A stretch of 64,000 nucleotides of DNA from Holophagales bacterium (GCA_016714815.1 JADKBZ010000019.1:1-64000); one strand, 5' to 3'. Counted from the stretch's first letter, positions 16,801-26,500 are shown. A program made the numbers and translations. The notes: generated by a model from the sequence alone, not told the origin.

Positions 16801-18127
16801 TCGCCGTCTTGGAGGACCAGCGGCCCTGGGAGAACGCGATTCGCACCGAGCTGTAGGTGGTCCCCTGCCGGACGGAGACGACGATCTCGTCGTCGCTGGA
16901 GATGTGGATCAGCCGGTCGATGATCTCCTTGAGCGACGCGGCGTCGGAGTAGAAGAGCTCGCGCTTGGGGAAGTGGTTGAAAAAGGCCCGGGTCGCGCGG
17001 TAGACGTGCGAGTTCTTCGCCTCGCCGCAGTTTTCGAGCAGCCAGGCGAGCTTCTCGCGCAAGAGCGGGATCGACTCCGCCTTCGCGGTGAACGCGCTCT
17101 TGGCGAGCCGGCCCAGCAGGAGGGTCGCGGCCTCGAGGCGGCCGCCTTCTCCCCACTCCCTCACGACGATGTCGTCGACCGGCTCGAGGTGGTGGATGGC
17201 GCCCGCGTTGTAACGGAAGTCGATGTCGACGATCCGGTCGTCGTGGTCCCCTATCGCGAGGTGCTTCTGCTCCTCGTCCATGACGCCGGGGAAGACGACG
17301 TGGAGGAGAGCGGGCTCCCGCATCGTGCCGAGCGCCGTGTCGTGGTCGGGCTCGAAACCGTCGGGGCCGCGCCGGAACTTCAGGATTCCCATCAGGACGT
17401 AGTTCTCATCGACGAGCCAGTCGAGGAACTCCCGGGAAGACGCCTCTCCGCCGGGCGTTCCACGGCGATCCCGGAGGCGCCCCTTCTGCTCGCGGAGGCT
17501 CCGGGTCATCTCCCCGAAATCCTCGACGGCCAGCAGGACGCTGCGCAGGAGCGAGTGGATCTGGTGCTCGATCCGCCGCATCCGGTCCTTCTGCTCGATC
17601 CGTTCGACGCGGAAGTGGCAGAGGAGCTCCTTGCTCCCGTCCTCGCGGGGGCCGCCGATCGAGCTGATCCTCTCCCACTGCCGCCTCACGCTGAAGATGG
17701 AGTGGATCGCCGAGAAGACCCTCACCCCCTCCCTCAGGAGGAAGTTCTTCAGGCTCTCGAAGATGAAGGGCGCGTCCGGCGTGTGGGTCTCGATGACCGA
17801 GATCTCGTACTGGCCGCCGTGCGTGCTCCCCGTCGCGTGCGCTTCCGCCTCCGTCAGGCTCCGCGCGACCACGTGGATGCCGGGAAGGCCCCGGTAGAGC
17901 TGGTGCGCGGGCGGCATGGTGCGGACGACGAACCGGAAGTACTCGCGGATCCGGGCGGCGATCGCGTCGGGGGGAAGCCCCAGCGCCATCGCGTCGGGCA
18001 TGTCCGCGTAGACGGCCGGGGCGAGCGACAGCAGGAGGTCGCGGTCCTCGGGCGGCGCCTCGCGCGCCAGAATCGACAGGACCTCGTCGAGAACGGACCT
18101 GCGCCGGCCGGGGTCGGCTGTGATCAT
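13841..18127 (-). CDS. NAD-specific glutamate dehydrogenase, large (about 160-180 kDa) type
   Basis: Oxidatively deaminates glutamate to 2-oxoglutarate and ammonia, mainly for amino-acid catabolism. The 1428-residue protein has a long N-terminal half with ACT-like regulatory segments (GIHVVARSLTEAEAH and HTPDAPFIFESLKNFLL) and then the catalytic half with GGKVARGGIRWSDRHDDFRT, LMKTQMVKNSVIVPVGSKGG, GGSNGYDHK and IGDMSGDVFGNGVLLSR. These are the lysines and glycine loops conserved in the large NAD-GDH family (GdhB/Gdh2). It is somewhat shorter than the roughly 1600-residue proteobacterial form. ATG 18127 has GGAGG eight bases upstream. A second, small glutamate dehydrogenase lies at 26907-28190. 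Confidence 0.93.
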   Translation of the reverse strand: MITADPGRRRSVLDEVLSILAREAPPEDRDLLLSLAPAVYADMPDAMALGLPPDAIAARIREYFRFVVRTMPPAHQLYRGLPGIHVVARSLTEAEAHATGSTHGGQYEISVIETHTPDAPFIFESLKNFLLREGVRVFSAIHSIFSVRRQWERISSIGGPREDGSKELLCHFRVERIEQKDRMRRIEHQIHSLLRSVLLAVEDFGEMTRSLREQKGRLRDRRGTPGGEASSREFLDWLVDENYVLMGILKFRRGPDGFEPDHDTALGTMREPALLHVVFPGVMDEEQKHLAIGDHDDRIVDIDFRYNAGAIHHLEPVDDIVVREWGEGGRLEAATLLLGRLAKSAFTAKAESIPLLREKLAWLLENCGEAKNSHVYRATRAFFNHFPKRELFYSDAASLKEIIDRLIHISSDDEIVVSVRQGTTYSSVRIAFSQGRWSSKTAIDLREALAREFGPVSFSTTADCGATTLVVHYFAAGTLEHALEAGRIRDLTAGVISTWEDQVAGALEQASGALEGRRLYKRYVRQESRSGLYRELTPPAEVPDDVRLFEALEGRLELGVVPDSAERVVLKVISPRPAGLTETLRTIRNLGPTVVEEMRIPLLLPDGKRAWMERLGIEAEPAMISAIHARPDRLRDALRAIYEERATDDPLNALVLMEGLGWREVEVLRTLRNHLLQVRPNYNVETVTAVLVRNSPVSGALWRLFEARFDPQREADRAEQVAKADALVGKAFSAVGSLFDDEILRGVENLVRAAVRTNTYQRPERPVVAIKVDCAKVEAMVSPRPVFEIYVHSRLLEGIHLRGGKVARGGIRWSDRHDDFRTEVLGLMKTQMVKNSVIVPVGSKGGFVLKGDVPPRPALDAYLIDRYREFVSGLLDVTDNLVDGSVLHPPEVVRHDEPDPYLVVAADKGTAHLSDTANRVSMQYGFWLGDAFASGGSNGYDHKREGITARGAWECVRHHFGNLGLDVQSEPFTMAGIGDMSGDVFGNGVLLSRTARLVAVFNHVHIFLDPGPDPEASFAERERLFRLPRSTWRDYRAELISEGGGVFDRGAKSIPLSPQVRALLGLSVEAASGEEVVRALLRAPVDLLYNGGIGTYVRASSEEDSEVGDRANDRVRVSADEVRARVLAEGGNLGLTQRGRIELWTKGVLLNTDAVDNSGGVDMSDHEVNIKILLDLLVRRGIIPNRAERNRILAAMTDEVSTLVLADNASQAQALTLDGLRSAHRYEEFAALVEELVASGVMRRRDDAVPSKDELLASPARDRGLPRPLLCVMLGHVKNWASARLVATSLPDSEVAEPFLPAYFPTPMREAYAGHLGLHPLRREIIATAVVNHVVNEGGVSLLHRLMTASGREIGDVVHAYLSVERAAKADEVRRRIGGAGPSVVERHLRLVEVSEALYEATRRSLLGEGGDLGNVLGGVGEGLGPAR

Positions 18128-18186
18128 CGGGGTTCCTCCTTCGCGGCGAGGAGAGATGCTACCTCTCGCGGGGGAGGATCGCCCGG

Positions 18187-18218
18187 GCGCCGCGACGGCC
18201 ATTGGGCCGCCGCGGCGC
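18187..18218. terminator. GC-rich hairpin between acyl-CoA dehydrogenase and gdh
   Basis: GCGCCGCG pairs with CGCGGCGC (eight bases) and an inner GGCC/GGCC adds to the stem. It lies about 50 bases after the acyl-CoA dehydrogenase stop on the minus strand and about 60 bases before the gdh start. No T tract follows, so a role as terminator or attenuator is tentative. Confidence 0.35.
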
Positions 18219-18227
18219 AGCAAATAA

Positions 18228-18275
18228 TCAGGCGATCGGCCAGTCAGGCGATCGGCCGGTCGGACGATCAGGCCG
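18228..18275. repeat. Three-unit 16-bp tandem repeat at a gene 3' end
   Basis: Units at 18228, 18244 and 18260. The first two, TCAGGCGATCGGCC plus AG or GG, differ by one base; the third is diverged and contains the minus-strand stop of the acyl-CoA dehydrogenase gene. The layout resembles the 30-bp repeat at 6331-6450. Confidence 0.75.
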
Positions 18276-19448
18276 ACCGCTTCAGGACGTCCTTGGCGAT
18301 CGTCGAGAGCTGCATGTACGACGTCCCCTCGTAGATCTTCCCTATCTTGGCGTCGCGGTACATCTTCTCGAGGGGGTAGTCCTTGACGTAGCCGTAGCCG
18401 CCGAGGAGCTCGAGCCCCTTCGACGTGCAGTACTCGGCGACCTCGGAGGCCTTGAGCTTCGCGATGGCTCCTTCGCGTGCGAAGGGCATTCCCGCTTCCT
18501 TTAGGCGGGCGGCGTTGTAAACGGCGAGGCGGGCGCACTCGAGCTCCATGTCCATCCGCGCGAGCTCGTGCTGGATCGCCTGGAACTCGGCGATCGGCTT
18601 CCCGAACTGGACCCGGGTCTGGACGTACTTCGCCGAGTAGTCGAGGGCCGCGCGGGCGATCCCGATCATCTGGGCGCCGATGCCGATGCGCCCTTCGTTG
18701 AGCGTCTCGATGGCCGTCTTGTAGCCCTCGCCGACCTTTCCGAGGACGTTCTCCTCCGGCACTTCGAGATCCTCGAACGCGAGCGCGAGGGTGGAGGAGG
18801 CGCGGATGCCCAGCTTGTCCTCCTTCTTCCCCTTCGTGAACCCCTTCCAGCCCGACTCGACGAGGAAGGCGGTGATGCCGCGATAGCCCTTCGAGAAGTC
18901 GACGTTCGCGAAGACGATGAAGAGCTCGGCCTCGAGGCCGTTCGTGATCCAGAGCTTGCCGCCGTTGAGGACCCAGCGGTCCCCCTTCTTCTCGGCCCGC
19001 GTCTTCAGCGCGAACGCGTCGGAGCCCGAGTCGGCCTCCGAAAGGGCGTAGGCGCCGACCTTCGACTTCGCGAGCTGGGGGAGGTACCTTTTCTTCAGCT
19101 CGGGCGATGCCCAGCGGAGGATGGCGTTGTTCACGAGGGTGTTCTGGACGTCGACCACCACCGCGCAGGCCGCGTCGACCCGGGCGAGCGCCTCGATGAC
19201 GGCGATCGAGGTGCCGAACGACTGCCCCAGCCCGCCGTACTCCTCGGGGATCTCGATCCCCATCAGGTCGAGCTCGAAGAACTGGCGGACGAGCTCCGGG
19301 TCGATCCGGTTGGCCTGGTCCATCGCCAGGGCCCTGGGCCCGATCGTCTCGACGGCAAACTGGTGGACGTTATCTGCGATCTCCCGCTCCGCCTCGGTCA
19401 GGACGGAGAGCGGAGGAACGGCGGAGCGATCGCGTCGACTGTCGTCAT
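18268..19448 (-). CDS. Acyl-CoA dehydrogenase, with a frame break near the N-terminus
   Basis: FAD enzyme introducing the trans-2 double bond of acyl-CoA in beta-oxidation. From LTEAEREIADNVHQFAVE onward the family is complete: AYALSEADSGSDAFALKTRA, WITNG, RVQFGKPIAEFQAIQ, LLGGYGYVKDYPLEKMYRDA and the catalytic glutamate in IYEGTSYMQL. The short-chain / butyryl-CoA type is likely. The only ATG with a ribosome site (AAGGAGAG) is at 19448, but its frame reads MTTVDAIAPPFLRSPS and stops at 19398. The enzyme frame has no ATG, GTG or TTG near this point. One missing base around 19405-19420 would join the two. This may be a sequencing error or a real lesion. Confidence 0.85.
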
Positions 19449-19767
19449 GGGACTCTCCTTGCCGGGCGAGGATAGTCGAAAAGCGCGCGGCCGCCGGAGC
19501 GCCCGGGATTCGCAGGAGGGAGTTCCATCTCGGGGTTGTGGCGCGTCCCGGTCTCAACTCCCCGGGTCCGGAGCTTCCCGCGTTGACGCCCCCCCGCCCC
19601 TCCGATAAAATCGGCGATGGTCTAAAAGGGGCTCACCGAGATTGCCCCAGGGGTGTGTCGTTTTCTTGCCCTTTTTTCATTCCTTTCGTTCCCCTCTCAT
19701 CCTCTTCATATAGAGTTCGCCGATGGATGAGACCTTTCCCACGAGAAACAGGAGGAGGCAGAGCCGT
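19449..19767. other. Divergent intergenic region with a long receptor leader
   Basis: A 319-base gap between the acyl-CoA dehydrogenase and the TonB receptor. It holds a good plus-strand promoter at 19583-19611 and a leader of about 150 bases that is T-rich and clearly less GC-rich than the surroundings. The leader includes GGGG and CCCC tracts around 19626-19643 that can pair, and no open reading frame of note. Confidence 0.6.
19583..19611 (+). promoter_or_regulatory. Sigma-70 promoter for the TonB-dependent receptor
   Basis: TTGACG at 19583-19588 and TAAAAT at 19606-19611 are separated by 17 bases, the best consensus match in the window. The start would be near 19618, leaving a leader of about 150 bases. 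A second AT-rich box (TATAGA, 19709) lies nearer the gene but lacks a -35. Confidence 0.65.
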
Positions 19768-22700
19768 ATGGCAATTTCCAGCCGCATGAACGTACGTAGG
19801 GTGCTGACCGTCGCAGTGATGGTCGCGTGCGCCCTTGGCACCGCCACGGTGGCCGTGGCGCAGGAGACGACCGGTCGCCTGGTCGGGCTCGTGACGATGA
19901 AGTCGGACCAGAGCTCCCTGCCGGGAGTCATGGTCGAAGCGCTCCACGTGCCGACGGGCACCCGTTACACCGCCGCGACCCAGGCGAACGGACGCTTCAG
20001 CATCCTCAACGTCCGCGTCGGCGGGCCCTACACGGTCACCGCGAAGATCAGCGGCTTCCGGGCCTCCACCCAGAAGGACATCAACATCGCCCTCGGCGAG
20101 AGCCGCCAGGTGGCCTTCGCGATGGAGCTCGAGTCCGTGACCGAGACCGTCGTCGTCACGGCCGAGGGTTCGCCCCTCATCACCCCGGACCGGATGGGCT
20201 CCGGCTCCGCCGTCTCGGAGGCCGAGATCAAGGCCCTGCCGACGATCAGCCGGCAGTTCCAGGACCTCGCCCGCGTGAACCCGTACGTCAACGTGGCGGC
20301 CAACGACGAGAGCGGCACCAACATCTCCGTCTCGGGAAAGAACAACCGCTACAACACGATCCAGATCGACGGCGCCGTCAACAACGACCTCTTCGGGCTC
20401 GCCGCCACCGGCACCCCGGGCGGCCAGGCGAGCACGCAGCCGATCTCGCTCGACTCCATCCAGGAGCTCCAGGTCGTCGTCTCTCCCTACGACGTGAAGC
20501 AGGGCGGGTTCACCGGCGGCGCGATCAACGCCATCACCCGCAGCGGGTCGAACGCCTTCTCCGCCTCGGTCTACGGCTCGATGCGGGACCAGGACTACAT
20601 CGGAAGCAAGGTCCCGAACGCCTACGCCAGCGAGGCATCCGACAGGCCGTACAAGGAGTTTTCCTCGGACCAGTACGGCGGCCGCATCGGCGGGCCGATC
20701 CTGAAGGACAAGCTCTTCTTCTTCCTCAGCGGCGAGATCAACCGGCGCTCCGAGCCCACCAGCGGCTCCGCCGACGGCTCGACGAGCAACTCCTTCAAGG
20801 ACCCGGTCGCCGCCGCGGCGTTCCGGAACATCCTGATCAACAAGTACGGCTACGACCCGGGCGGCCTCGGGGACTACAACACCAAGACCGACAGCAACAT
20901 GCTGTTCGGACGACTCGACTTCAACGTCAACGAGTCCCACAACGTCACCCTTCGTCACAACTACGTCGACGCCGCGCGCGACGCCACGGGCGGCACCCGC
21001 GGCTTCAACGCCTACGCCTTCGAGAACTCCGGCTACGCCTTCGCCGACGAGACGAACTCGACGGTGCTCCAGGTCAACAGCGTCTTCGGCGCCAGCTCGT
21101 TCAACACGGGCCGGATCGGCTACCAGACGATCAAGGACGAGCGCGCCGTTCCGAACCCCTTCCCCTCGGTCTACATCTGCAACTCGCCCAATACATTCTG
21201 CACGGGCGGCGGGACGTACCTGATGCTGGCCGGGACCGAGCGCTCCTCCGGCGCGAACGGGCTCGATCAGAGCATCCTGGAGGTCACCGACGACTTCACC
21301 CTCATCAAGGGTGACCACACTCTCACGATCGGCACCCACAACGAGTTCTTCGACTTCAAGAACCTCTTCATCCAGGACGTCACCGGGACGTACTTCTTCT
21401 CGAGCGTCGCCAACTTCGACGCTGGGATCGCCGGCCGCTACCAGGTCAAGTTCGCCAACGGAAGCGACCCGCGCCGCCCGACCCAGTTCGGCGCCCAGCA
21501 GCTCGGCATCTACGCGGGCGACCAGTGGCGTGTCAGCAACTCGCTCACCCTGAACCTGGGCCTGCGCTTCGACGTCCCGCGCCTCACCGACTCGCCGACC
21601 TACAACCCTGCCGTCGACGCTACCTTTGGGATCGACACGTCCAACGTGCCGAACAACCAGGTGATGATCTCGCCCCGCATCGGCTTCAACTGGGTCCCGG
21701 GCGGCTCGGGCAAGGACCAGATCCGCGGCGGCGTCGGCGTCTTCGCCGGCCGCACGCCGTTCGTCTGGATCTCCAACGCCTACGGCGGCACCGGCATCGA
21801 GATCACGGGCCTGACCGCGAACAACGTCCCGTTCAACCCGGATCCGTACAACCCGCCGATCAGCTTCCCCCCCGGCACGGGCGCCGTCTCGGCCGACACC
21901 ATCGACCCCGACTTCAAGTTCCCCCAGGTCCTCCGCGCCACGCTCGCCTATGACCGCGAGCTCCCGTTCGGGATCCGCGCGAGCGTCGAGGGGATGTTCA
22001 CGAAGACCCTCCAGGACGTCTTCTACGTCATGAAGGACAAGATCGAATCCGGCGCCACGACCTTCTACGGCGCGCCCGTCTACAAGAACGCCAGCACCGC
22101 GTTCAACAACGTCACCTACCTCACCAACACCTCCCGCGGCGAGCAGCAGAACGTCACCGTTTCGCTCGACAAGCGCTTCCCCTTCGGGCTCTACTTCAGC
22201 GGCTCGTACGCCTACATGAACGCCAAGGCCGCGTTCGAGGCGACCTCCAGCGTCGCGCTTTCGAACTGGCAGTTCCAGACGACCAACGGGAACATCACGA
22301 CGGAGCAGCTCACGCGCTCGTTCTTCGACGTGCCGCACCGCTTCACCGTCGTCGGATCCCAGAACTTCCGGACGGGTCCGGTCAACCACAACGTCGGTCT
22401 CGTCTTCACCGCTCAGTCCGGTCAGCCCTATTCGATCCTCATGGGCGGCAACCCGAACGGTGACGGCGCCTCGGGCAACGACCTCCTCTACGTCCCCCAG
22501 AACTACAGCGACGTCCTCTGGCTCGGCGCCGGCGCGCCGGACGAAGCGACGTGGAACCAGTTCCTGTCGGCGACCGGTCTCGACGCGTACCGTGGCCGGG
22601 TGGCCGAGCGCAACGCGCTCGACGCCCCCTGGCTCCGCAGCCTCGACTTCCACTACGACTTCGAGGTCCCCATCACGGCGATCAAGGCCCAGATCACGTT

Positions 22701-22923
22701 CGACGTCCTGAACCTGATCAACCTGATCGACAACAACTCGGGGCTCCAGCGTTACGTCAACTTCCAGACCTACACCGCGCTCAACTATTCGGGAATGGAC
22801 GCGGCCACGGGCAAGGCGAAGTACACCGTCAACGCCAACGCTCTCAACGGAACATCCCAGTACAGCACCAACGACCTCCGCTCGCGCTGGCAGATCAAGC
22901 TCGGCGCGCGCCTGACCTACTGA
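19768..22923 (+). CDS. TonB-dependent receptor with carboxypeptidase-regulatory-like domain (Oar type)
   Basis: An outer-membrane beta-barrel of 1051 residues for TonB-driven uptake of large or complexed nutrients. A signal peptide (1 to about 32, ending VAVAQ) precedes a carboxypeptidase-regulatory-like domain (about 36-118: GRLVGLVTMKSDQSSLPGVM to VTAKISGFR), a plug domain (about 130-240, with QIDGAVNNDLFGL and ELQVVVSPYDVKQGGFTGGA), and a long barrel ending in the aromatic-terminated strand KLGARLTY. This arrangement is common and often highly multiplied in Acidobacteriota. GGAGGAGG sits nine bases before ATG 19768, which is why that start is preferred to 19723. It is transcribed alone, between a strong promoter and a strong terminator. 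Substrate unknown. Confidence 0.93.
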   Translation: MAISSRMNVRRVLTVAVMVACALGTATVAVAQETTGRLVGLVTMKSDQSSLPGVMVEALHVPTGTRYTAATQANGRFSILNVRVGGPYTVTAKISGFRASTQKDINIALGESRQVAFAMELESVTETVVVTAEGSPLITPDRMGSGSAVSEAEIKALPTISRQFQDLARVNPYVNVAANDESGTNISVSGKNNRYNTIQIDGAVNNDLFGLAATGTPGGQASTQPISLDSIQELQVVVSPYDVKQGGFTGGAINAITRSGSNAFSASVYGSMRDQDYIGSKVPNAYASEASDRPYKEFSSDQYGGRIGGPILKDKLFFFLSGEINRRSEPTSGSADGSTSNSFKDPVAAAAFRNILINKYGYDPGGLGDYNTKTDSNMLFGRLDFNVNESHNVTLRHNYVDAARDATGGTRGFNAYAFENSGYAFADETNSTVLQVNSVFGASSFNTGRIGYQTIKDERAVPNPFPSVYICNSPNTFCTGGGTYLMLAGTERSSGANGLDQSILEVTDDFTLIKGDHTLTIGTHNEFFDFKNLFIQDVTGTYFFSSVANFDAGIAGRYQVKFANGSDPRRPTQFGAQQLGIYAGDQWRVSNSLTLNLGLRFDVPRLTDSPTYNPAVDATFGIDTSNVPNNQVMISPRIGFNWVPGGSGKDQIRGGVGVFAGRTPFVWISNAYGGTGIEITGLTANNVPFNPDPYNPPISFPPGTGAVSADTIDPDFKFPQVLRATLAYDRELPFGIRASVEGMFTKTLQDVFYVMKDKIESGATTFYGAPVYKNASTAFNNVTYLTNTSRGEQQNVTVSLDKRFPFGLYFSGSYAYMNAKAAFEATSSVALSNWQFQTTNGNITTEQLTRSFFDVPHRFTVVGSQNFRTGPVNHNVGLVFTAQSGQPYSILMGGNPNGDGASGNDLLYVPQNYSDVLWLGAGAPDEATWNQFLSATGLDAYRGRVAERNALDAPWLRSLDFHYDFEVPITAIKAQITFDVLNLINLIDNNSGLQRYVNFQTYTALNYSGMDAATGKAKYTVNANALNGTSQYSTNDLRSRWQIKLGARLTY

Positions 22924-22945
22924 TCCTCCCGGAACGGATCGGGTG

Positions 22946-22977
22946 AAAGGGGGGCCGAAAGGCCCCCCTTTTCTTTC
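22946..22977 (+). terminator. Rho-independent terminator of the TonB receptor gene
   Basis: An 11-base stem AAAGGGGGGCC / GGCCCCCCTTT with GAAA tetraloop, followed by TCTTT, 22 bases after the stop. It is the clearest terminator in the window. Confidence 0.9.
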
Positions 22978-23035
22978 GCCCAGCCGGCGGGCCCGCCGCG
23001 CCGGGCCGCCTCCCTCCCCGGCTGCGCCGTCTCCC

Positions 23036-23512
23036 CTACCGGTCGAAGAGCCGTCGCAGGGATTCCTCGGCCGCTTCCGCGCCCGGCTCCCCTTCCCCGG
23101 GAGCCCAGGGGGCCCGGTCCTCGGGGCCAGGAGCCACGTAGGGTCCCGGCTTCGTCTCGAAGAAGACGGTCCCCGGCGCGAGCGCGACGAGCCCGTGCCA
23201 CGTCCCCGCGTCCAGGTCGACGCCGAAGACCTCGCCCCCCGCCTCCAGCTTCACCGCCTCCGTCACGGTTCCGTCCCCGTCGAAGAGGACGACGCCGAGA
23301 GCCCCTGCCACCACGATCACGGTCTCGCTCCGGGGCGGGTCGAGGTGGCGGTGCGGGCGGACCCAGCTTCCGGGCTCGATGGCGTTGAAGAGCCGGTGGA
23401 CGGGGTCGTCCATCACATGGAGGTTGCGGTTGAGGCGCCGCCGCGGTGCGGCGGCCGCCCGCTTCGAGAGGTCGTCGAGACCGCTTCTGGTGAGCCAGTC
23501 GGGAGTCCGCAT
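23036..23512 (-). CDS. WbuC-type cupin-fold metalloprotein
   Basis: A 158-residue protein with a single cupin fold. The metal motif VRPHRHLDPPRSETVIVV and the second cupin strand AGTWHGLVALAPGTVFFETK are conserved in the WbuC family, usually found in polysaccharide clusters. The end of the protein is an acidic alanine/glutamate tail. ATG 23512 follows GGAG at eight bases. It starts only eight bases after the stop of the GAF/ATP-grasp/NTase gene, so the two form an operon. A sugar or small-metabolite substrate is possible; the function in this setting is unknown. Confidence 0.75.
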   Translation of the reverse strand: MRTPDWLTRSGLDDLSKRAAAAPRRRLNRNLHVMDDPVHRLFNAIEPGSWVRPHRHLDPPRSETVIVVAGALGVVLFDGDGTVTEAVKLEAGGEVFGVDLDAGTWHGLVALAPGTVFFETKPGPYVAPGPEDRAPWAPGEGEPGAEAAEESLRRLFDR

Positions 23513-23520
23513 CGAGGCTC

Positions 23521-26500
23521 CTACGCGTCGCGCCCCTTCCGCGAGGGAGGCGCCCCTTTCTTCGTCCCGCGCAGCGGCAGCGGCCGCGCCGGGTCCCGGA
23601 CCGCCTTGACCTTCGCGGCCCAGCTCGTGCCGCGCGAGAAGTCGGAATCGGAGAGGAAGTGGACGTCGAGGAGCTTCTTCGTCCTCATCCCCGTCCGGAG
23701 GTAGTTCAGCTCGGAGAGGCAGAGGCTCCAGCCGTCGAGCCACGTCGACAGCGCCTCCCGCTTCGCCGGGTCGTCGTCGGAGTGGACGACGAGATCGACG
23801 TCGCTCCCCGGGCCGGCCGTGCCGTCCTTCGACGACCCGACGAGCCACATCCCCTTCAGGCCGAAGCGCTCCACGTCGGCCTCCGCGGCGATCCGCTCCG
23901 CGACGTGGATCCGCCAGCGGCGCGGGTCGTCCGAGACGGAGGGTCCCACCCCGCCGTCGGGCCCCCGTCGGCCCTCGGCGTGGCGTTCGCCGTGCGCGTG
24001 CGCAGGGGCGAGCATCGCCACGGCGCGGTCGAGATCGGCATTCATCAGGACCCGGAGGACGTGTCCGCCGGTCGTCGCCGGGACGTCGATCACCTTCACC
24101 GTCCGGGCGAGGTGCGCGAACTCGGGAGCGAGGGTCGCCAGGACGTTCGGCGAATCGAGGAGGAAGCTCTCGTTGAAGGCGACCCCCGGGTCGTCGGGAA
24201 AGAGCGGGAGGTAGCGGATGTGCGCCTCGACGAGGTCCTGGAAGAAGTGCGTCCCGAAGGAGAGATCGGGGACGTAGTTCCCTCGCCGCCGGGCGATCTC
24301 GACGAGGACCGCGGAGTTGTTGATCTCGGAATAGGTCACGGAGACGCCGAGCTTGATGTCGCCCCGGCTCCCCCATCTCCCCGGCCCCATCAGGATGAAC
24401 TGGCGCCTCGGAAGGAGCTTGTTCAGGCGCCCGACCGCGTGGCCCACCTCCCGGAGCGTGGCGAGGTCGGGGATCGCAGCGTACCCCTCGGGGTCGACGT
24501 AGACGATGTGGCTGATGTCGGGGACGCGGCCGTTCGAGACGAACCGGTTCGCCGTGAAGACGACGTTCTCCGGCGGGATCTCGGCGGGAATCCGCGACCC
24601 CTGGCTGTCGTCGGCGAAGCTCTGTGGCCGGCACTGGAGGAGATAGAGGTCCTTGCCGTCGGAGGCGAACTCGAGGTCGACGGGGCTCCCCAGCTTCTCC
24701 TGCAGGAGCCGGAGGAGCGCCCTCATGCGAGGGATGAAAGGCGTCCCCGTGATGAGTCCCTCGAAGGTGACGACGAGGTCCTTCGCCTGGGCCTGGTAGT
24801 CGACCATCATCGGGCGGTGGATTCCTCCGTCCTCGTAGACGGAGATCATGTTCTCGACGCCGGGAAGGCTCCCTCCCGCTTCCCTGAGGAGCGTCTCCAC
24901 CTCGATCGTGTCGAACCGGTGCGTCTCGAGGTTGATGACGTCGACCTTGCGGGGCGCGTAGCGGACGACGGCGTCGGCCGTGACGTTGGCGCGCAGGCCC
25001 GGCTGGCCCGGGGCGAGGAGGATCGGGTAGTCGTCCCCGACCCGGTCGACGGCGCGCGTGCCGAGACCCGGGACGAGGCGGATGAGGCCGTCGTCGCGGC
25101 GGATCCGGGGCGACCAGCGGAACTCGTTGTTGGAGAACGCGACCCCGGCGAACGTCGGGAGGAAGTAATTGCCGACGCGCGAGCCGACGACCTCCTGGAT
25201 CATGATCCCCATCTCCTCGTGGACGTCGAGGAGCCCCCGCTCGGCGCGGTACTCGATCGGGTCGGGCCCGAAGATCGAGGCGTAGACCTCGGCGATGGCG
25301 TCCATGAGCGCCGCGAGCCGGTCCTTCTTCGGACCCTGGTTCGCGAGGAAGAGGCTCTTGTACTTGCCGGAGAAGGACGCCCCCGCGCGGTCCTCCAGGA
25401 GGCTCGAGCTGCGCACGATGATGGGGCGTTCCTCGAAGTCGTCGAGCGCGACGGAGAGCCCCTTGACGATCTCGGGCGAGAACTGGCTGTTCTTGAAGAC
25501 CTGGACGATGTGCGGGTACTCGCGGCGGACCTGGTCGATCTCGAGGTACTTCCGGTCGACGATGTCCTCGAGGTTGTTGTACGCGATGAAGTCGACGACG
25601 CCGTCCGACGTGACGTACCAGGTCTTCGGGATCCGGATGTCCTTGAGCGTCTCGGCGTGCTCCTCCGACTTGCGGACGATCTGCACGGCGAGGAAGAGCC
25701 CGCTGCTCTTTCCTCCCACCTTCCCGTGGCTCGCCGGGGGGCAGATGATCCGCCGCGTCAGCTCGAGGAAGTCGGAGACCTCGATGTAGTTCTTGGCGAC
25801 GCCGACGAACTGGAGCTGGTCGGTCAGGAAACGGCGCACGAGCGCGGCGCGCAGGTCGAACTGGATCGACCGCGAGAGGTCCCGGTCGTTCAGCGCGGCG
25901 TGCTGGAACCGGGTGAGGGCCTGCGCGATGTCGGTGAGGGACGTCCCCTGGTTCTCGAGCGCCTCGATGAGGAAGCCCGAGCGGCTGTCCTTGATCCAGC
26001 GCTGGATGCTCGTCCGGATCTCCCCCGGGGCGACGTGCGCCGCGGCGATGACGAAGACCTCCTCGGCCACCTTCAGTAGGGCGTCGAGGTTCCGGCGCGC
26101 CATCGGCCGGTTCTCGTCCGTCGCCTCCTCCGGGCCGGCAGGCCCGCTCCAGCTCCCGGTGAAGCGCGGGAGGAGCCGCTGGGCCTCCTCGACGCCGCTG
26201 TAGCAGAGGAAGTTGAGCATCCTCCGCGCGATCGTCACGTAGCCGGGCCGGTCGATCTGGCGGAGGAAGTCGACGATGACCCACCAGTCTCCGGCGTCGG
26301 ACTGCGCCGGCCCTCCCCCCTGCTCGGCCCGGCGGAGGGCGGAGGCGAGCTGCCGCTGAAGGAGGAGCTGCCCGAGGAGCTCGGCGAGCGTGTCGAGGAG
26401 CCGCCGCTCTTCCTTCAGGAACGGGCCCTCGTCGGCAGGCGGGAACGGGGTGCGGTAGTAGACCTCCAGGCGCCCGACCTCTTCGCCCTGCACCCGGATC

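Noticed and set aside
12653..18334. A very long open frame on the plus strand opposite the NAD-glutamate dehydrogenase and tRNA-Cys
   Set aside because: It runs through the tRNA, mirrors the codon pattern of the real minus-strand gene and has repetitive R/H/D/V-rich sequence without any family motif. It is a high-GC shadow.
19633..22653. A 1006-codon minus-strand frame
   Set aside because: Antisense shadow of the TonB-dependent receptor, of low complexity and without motifs.
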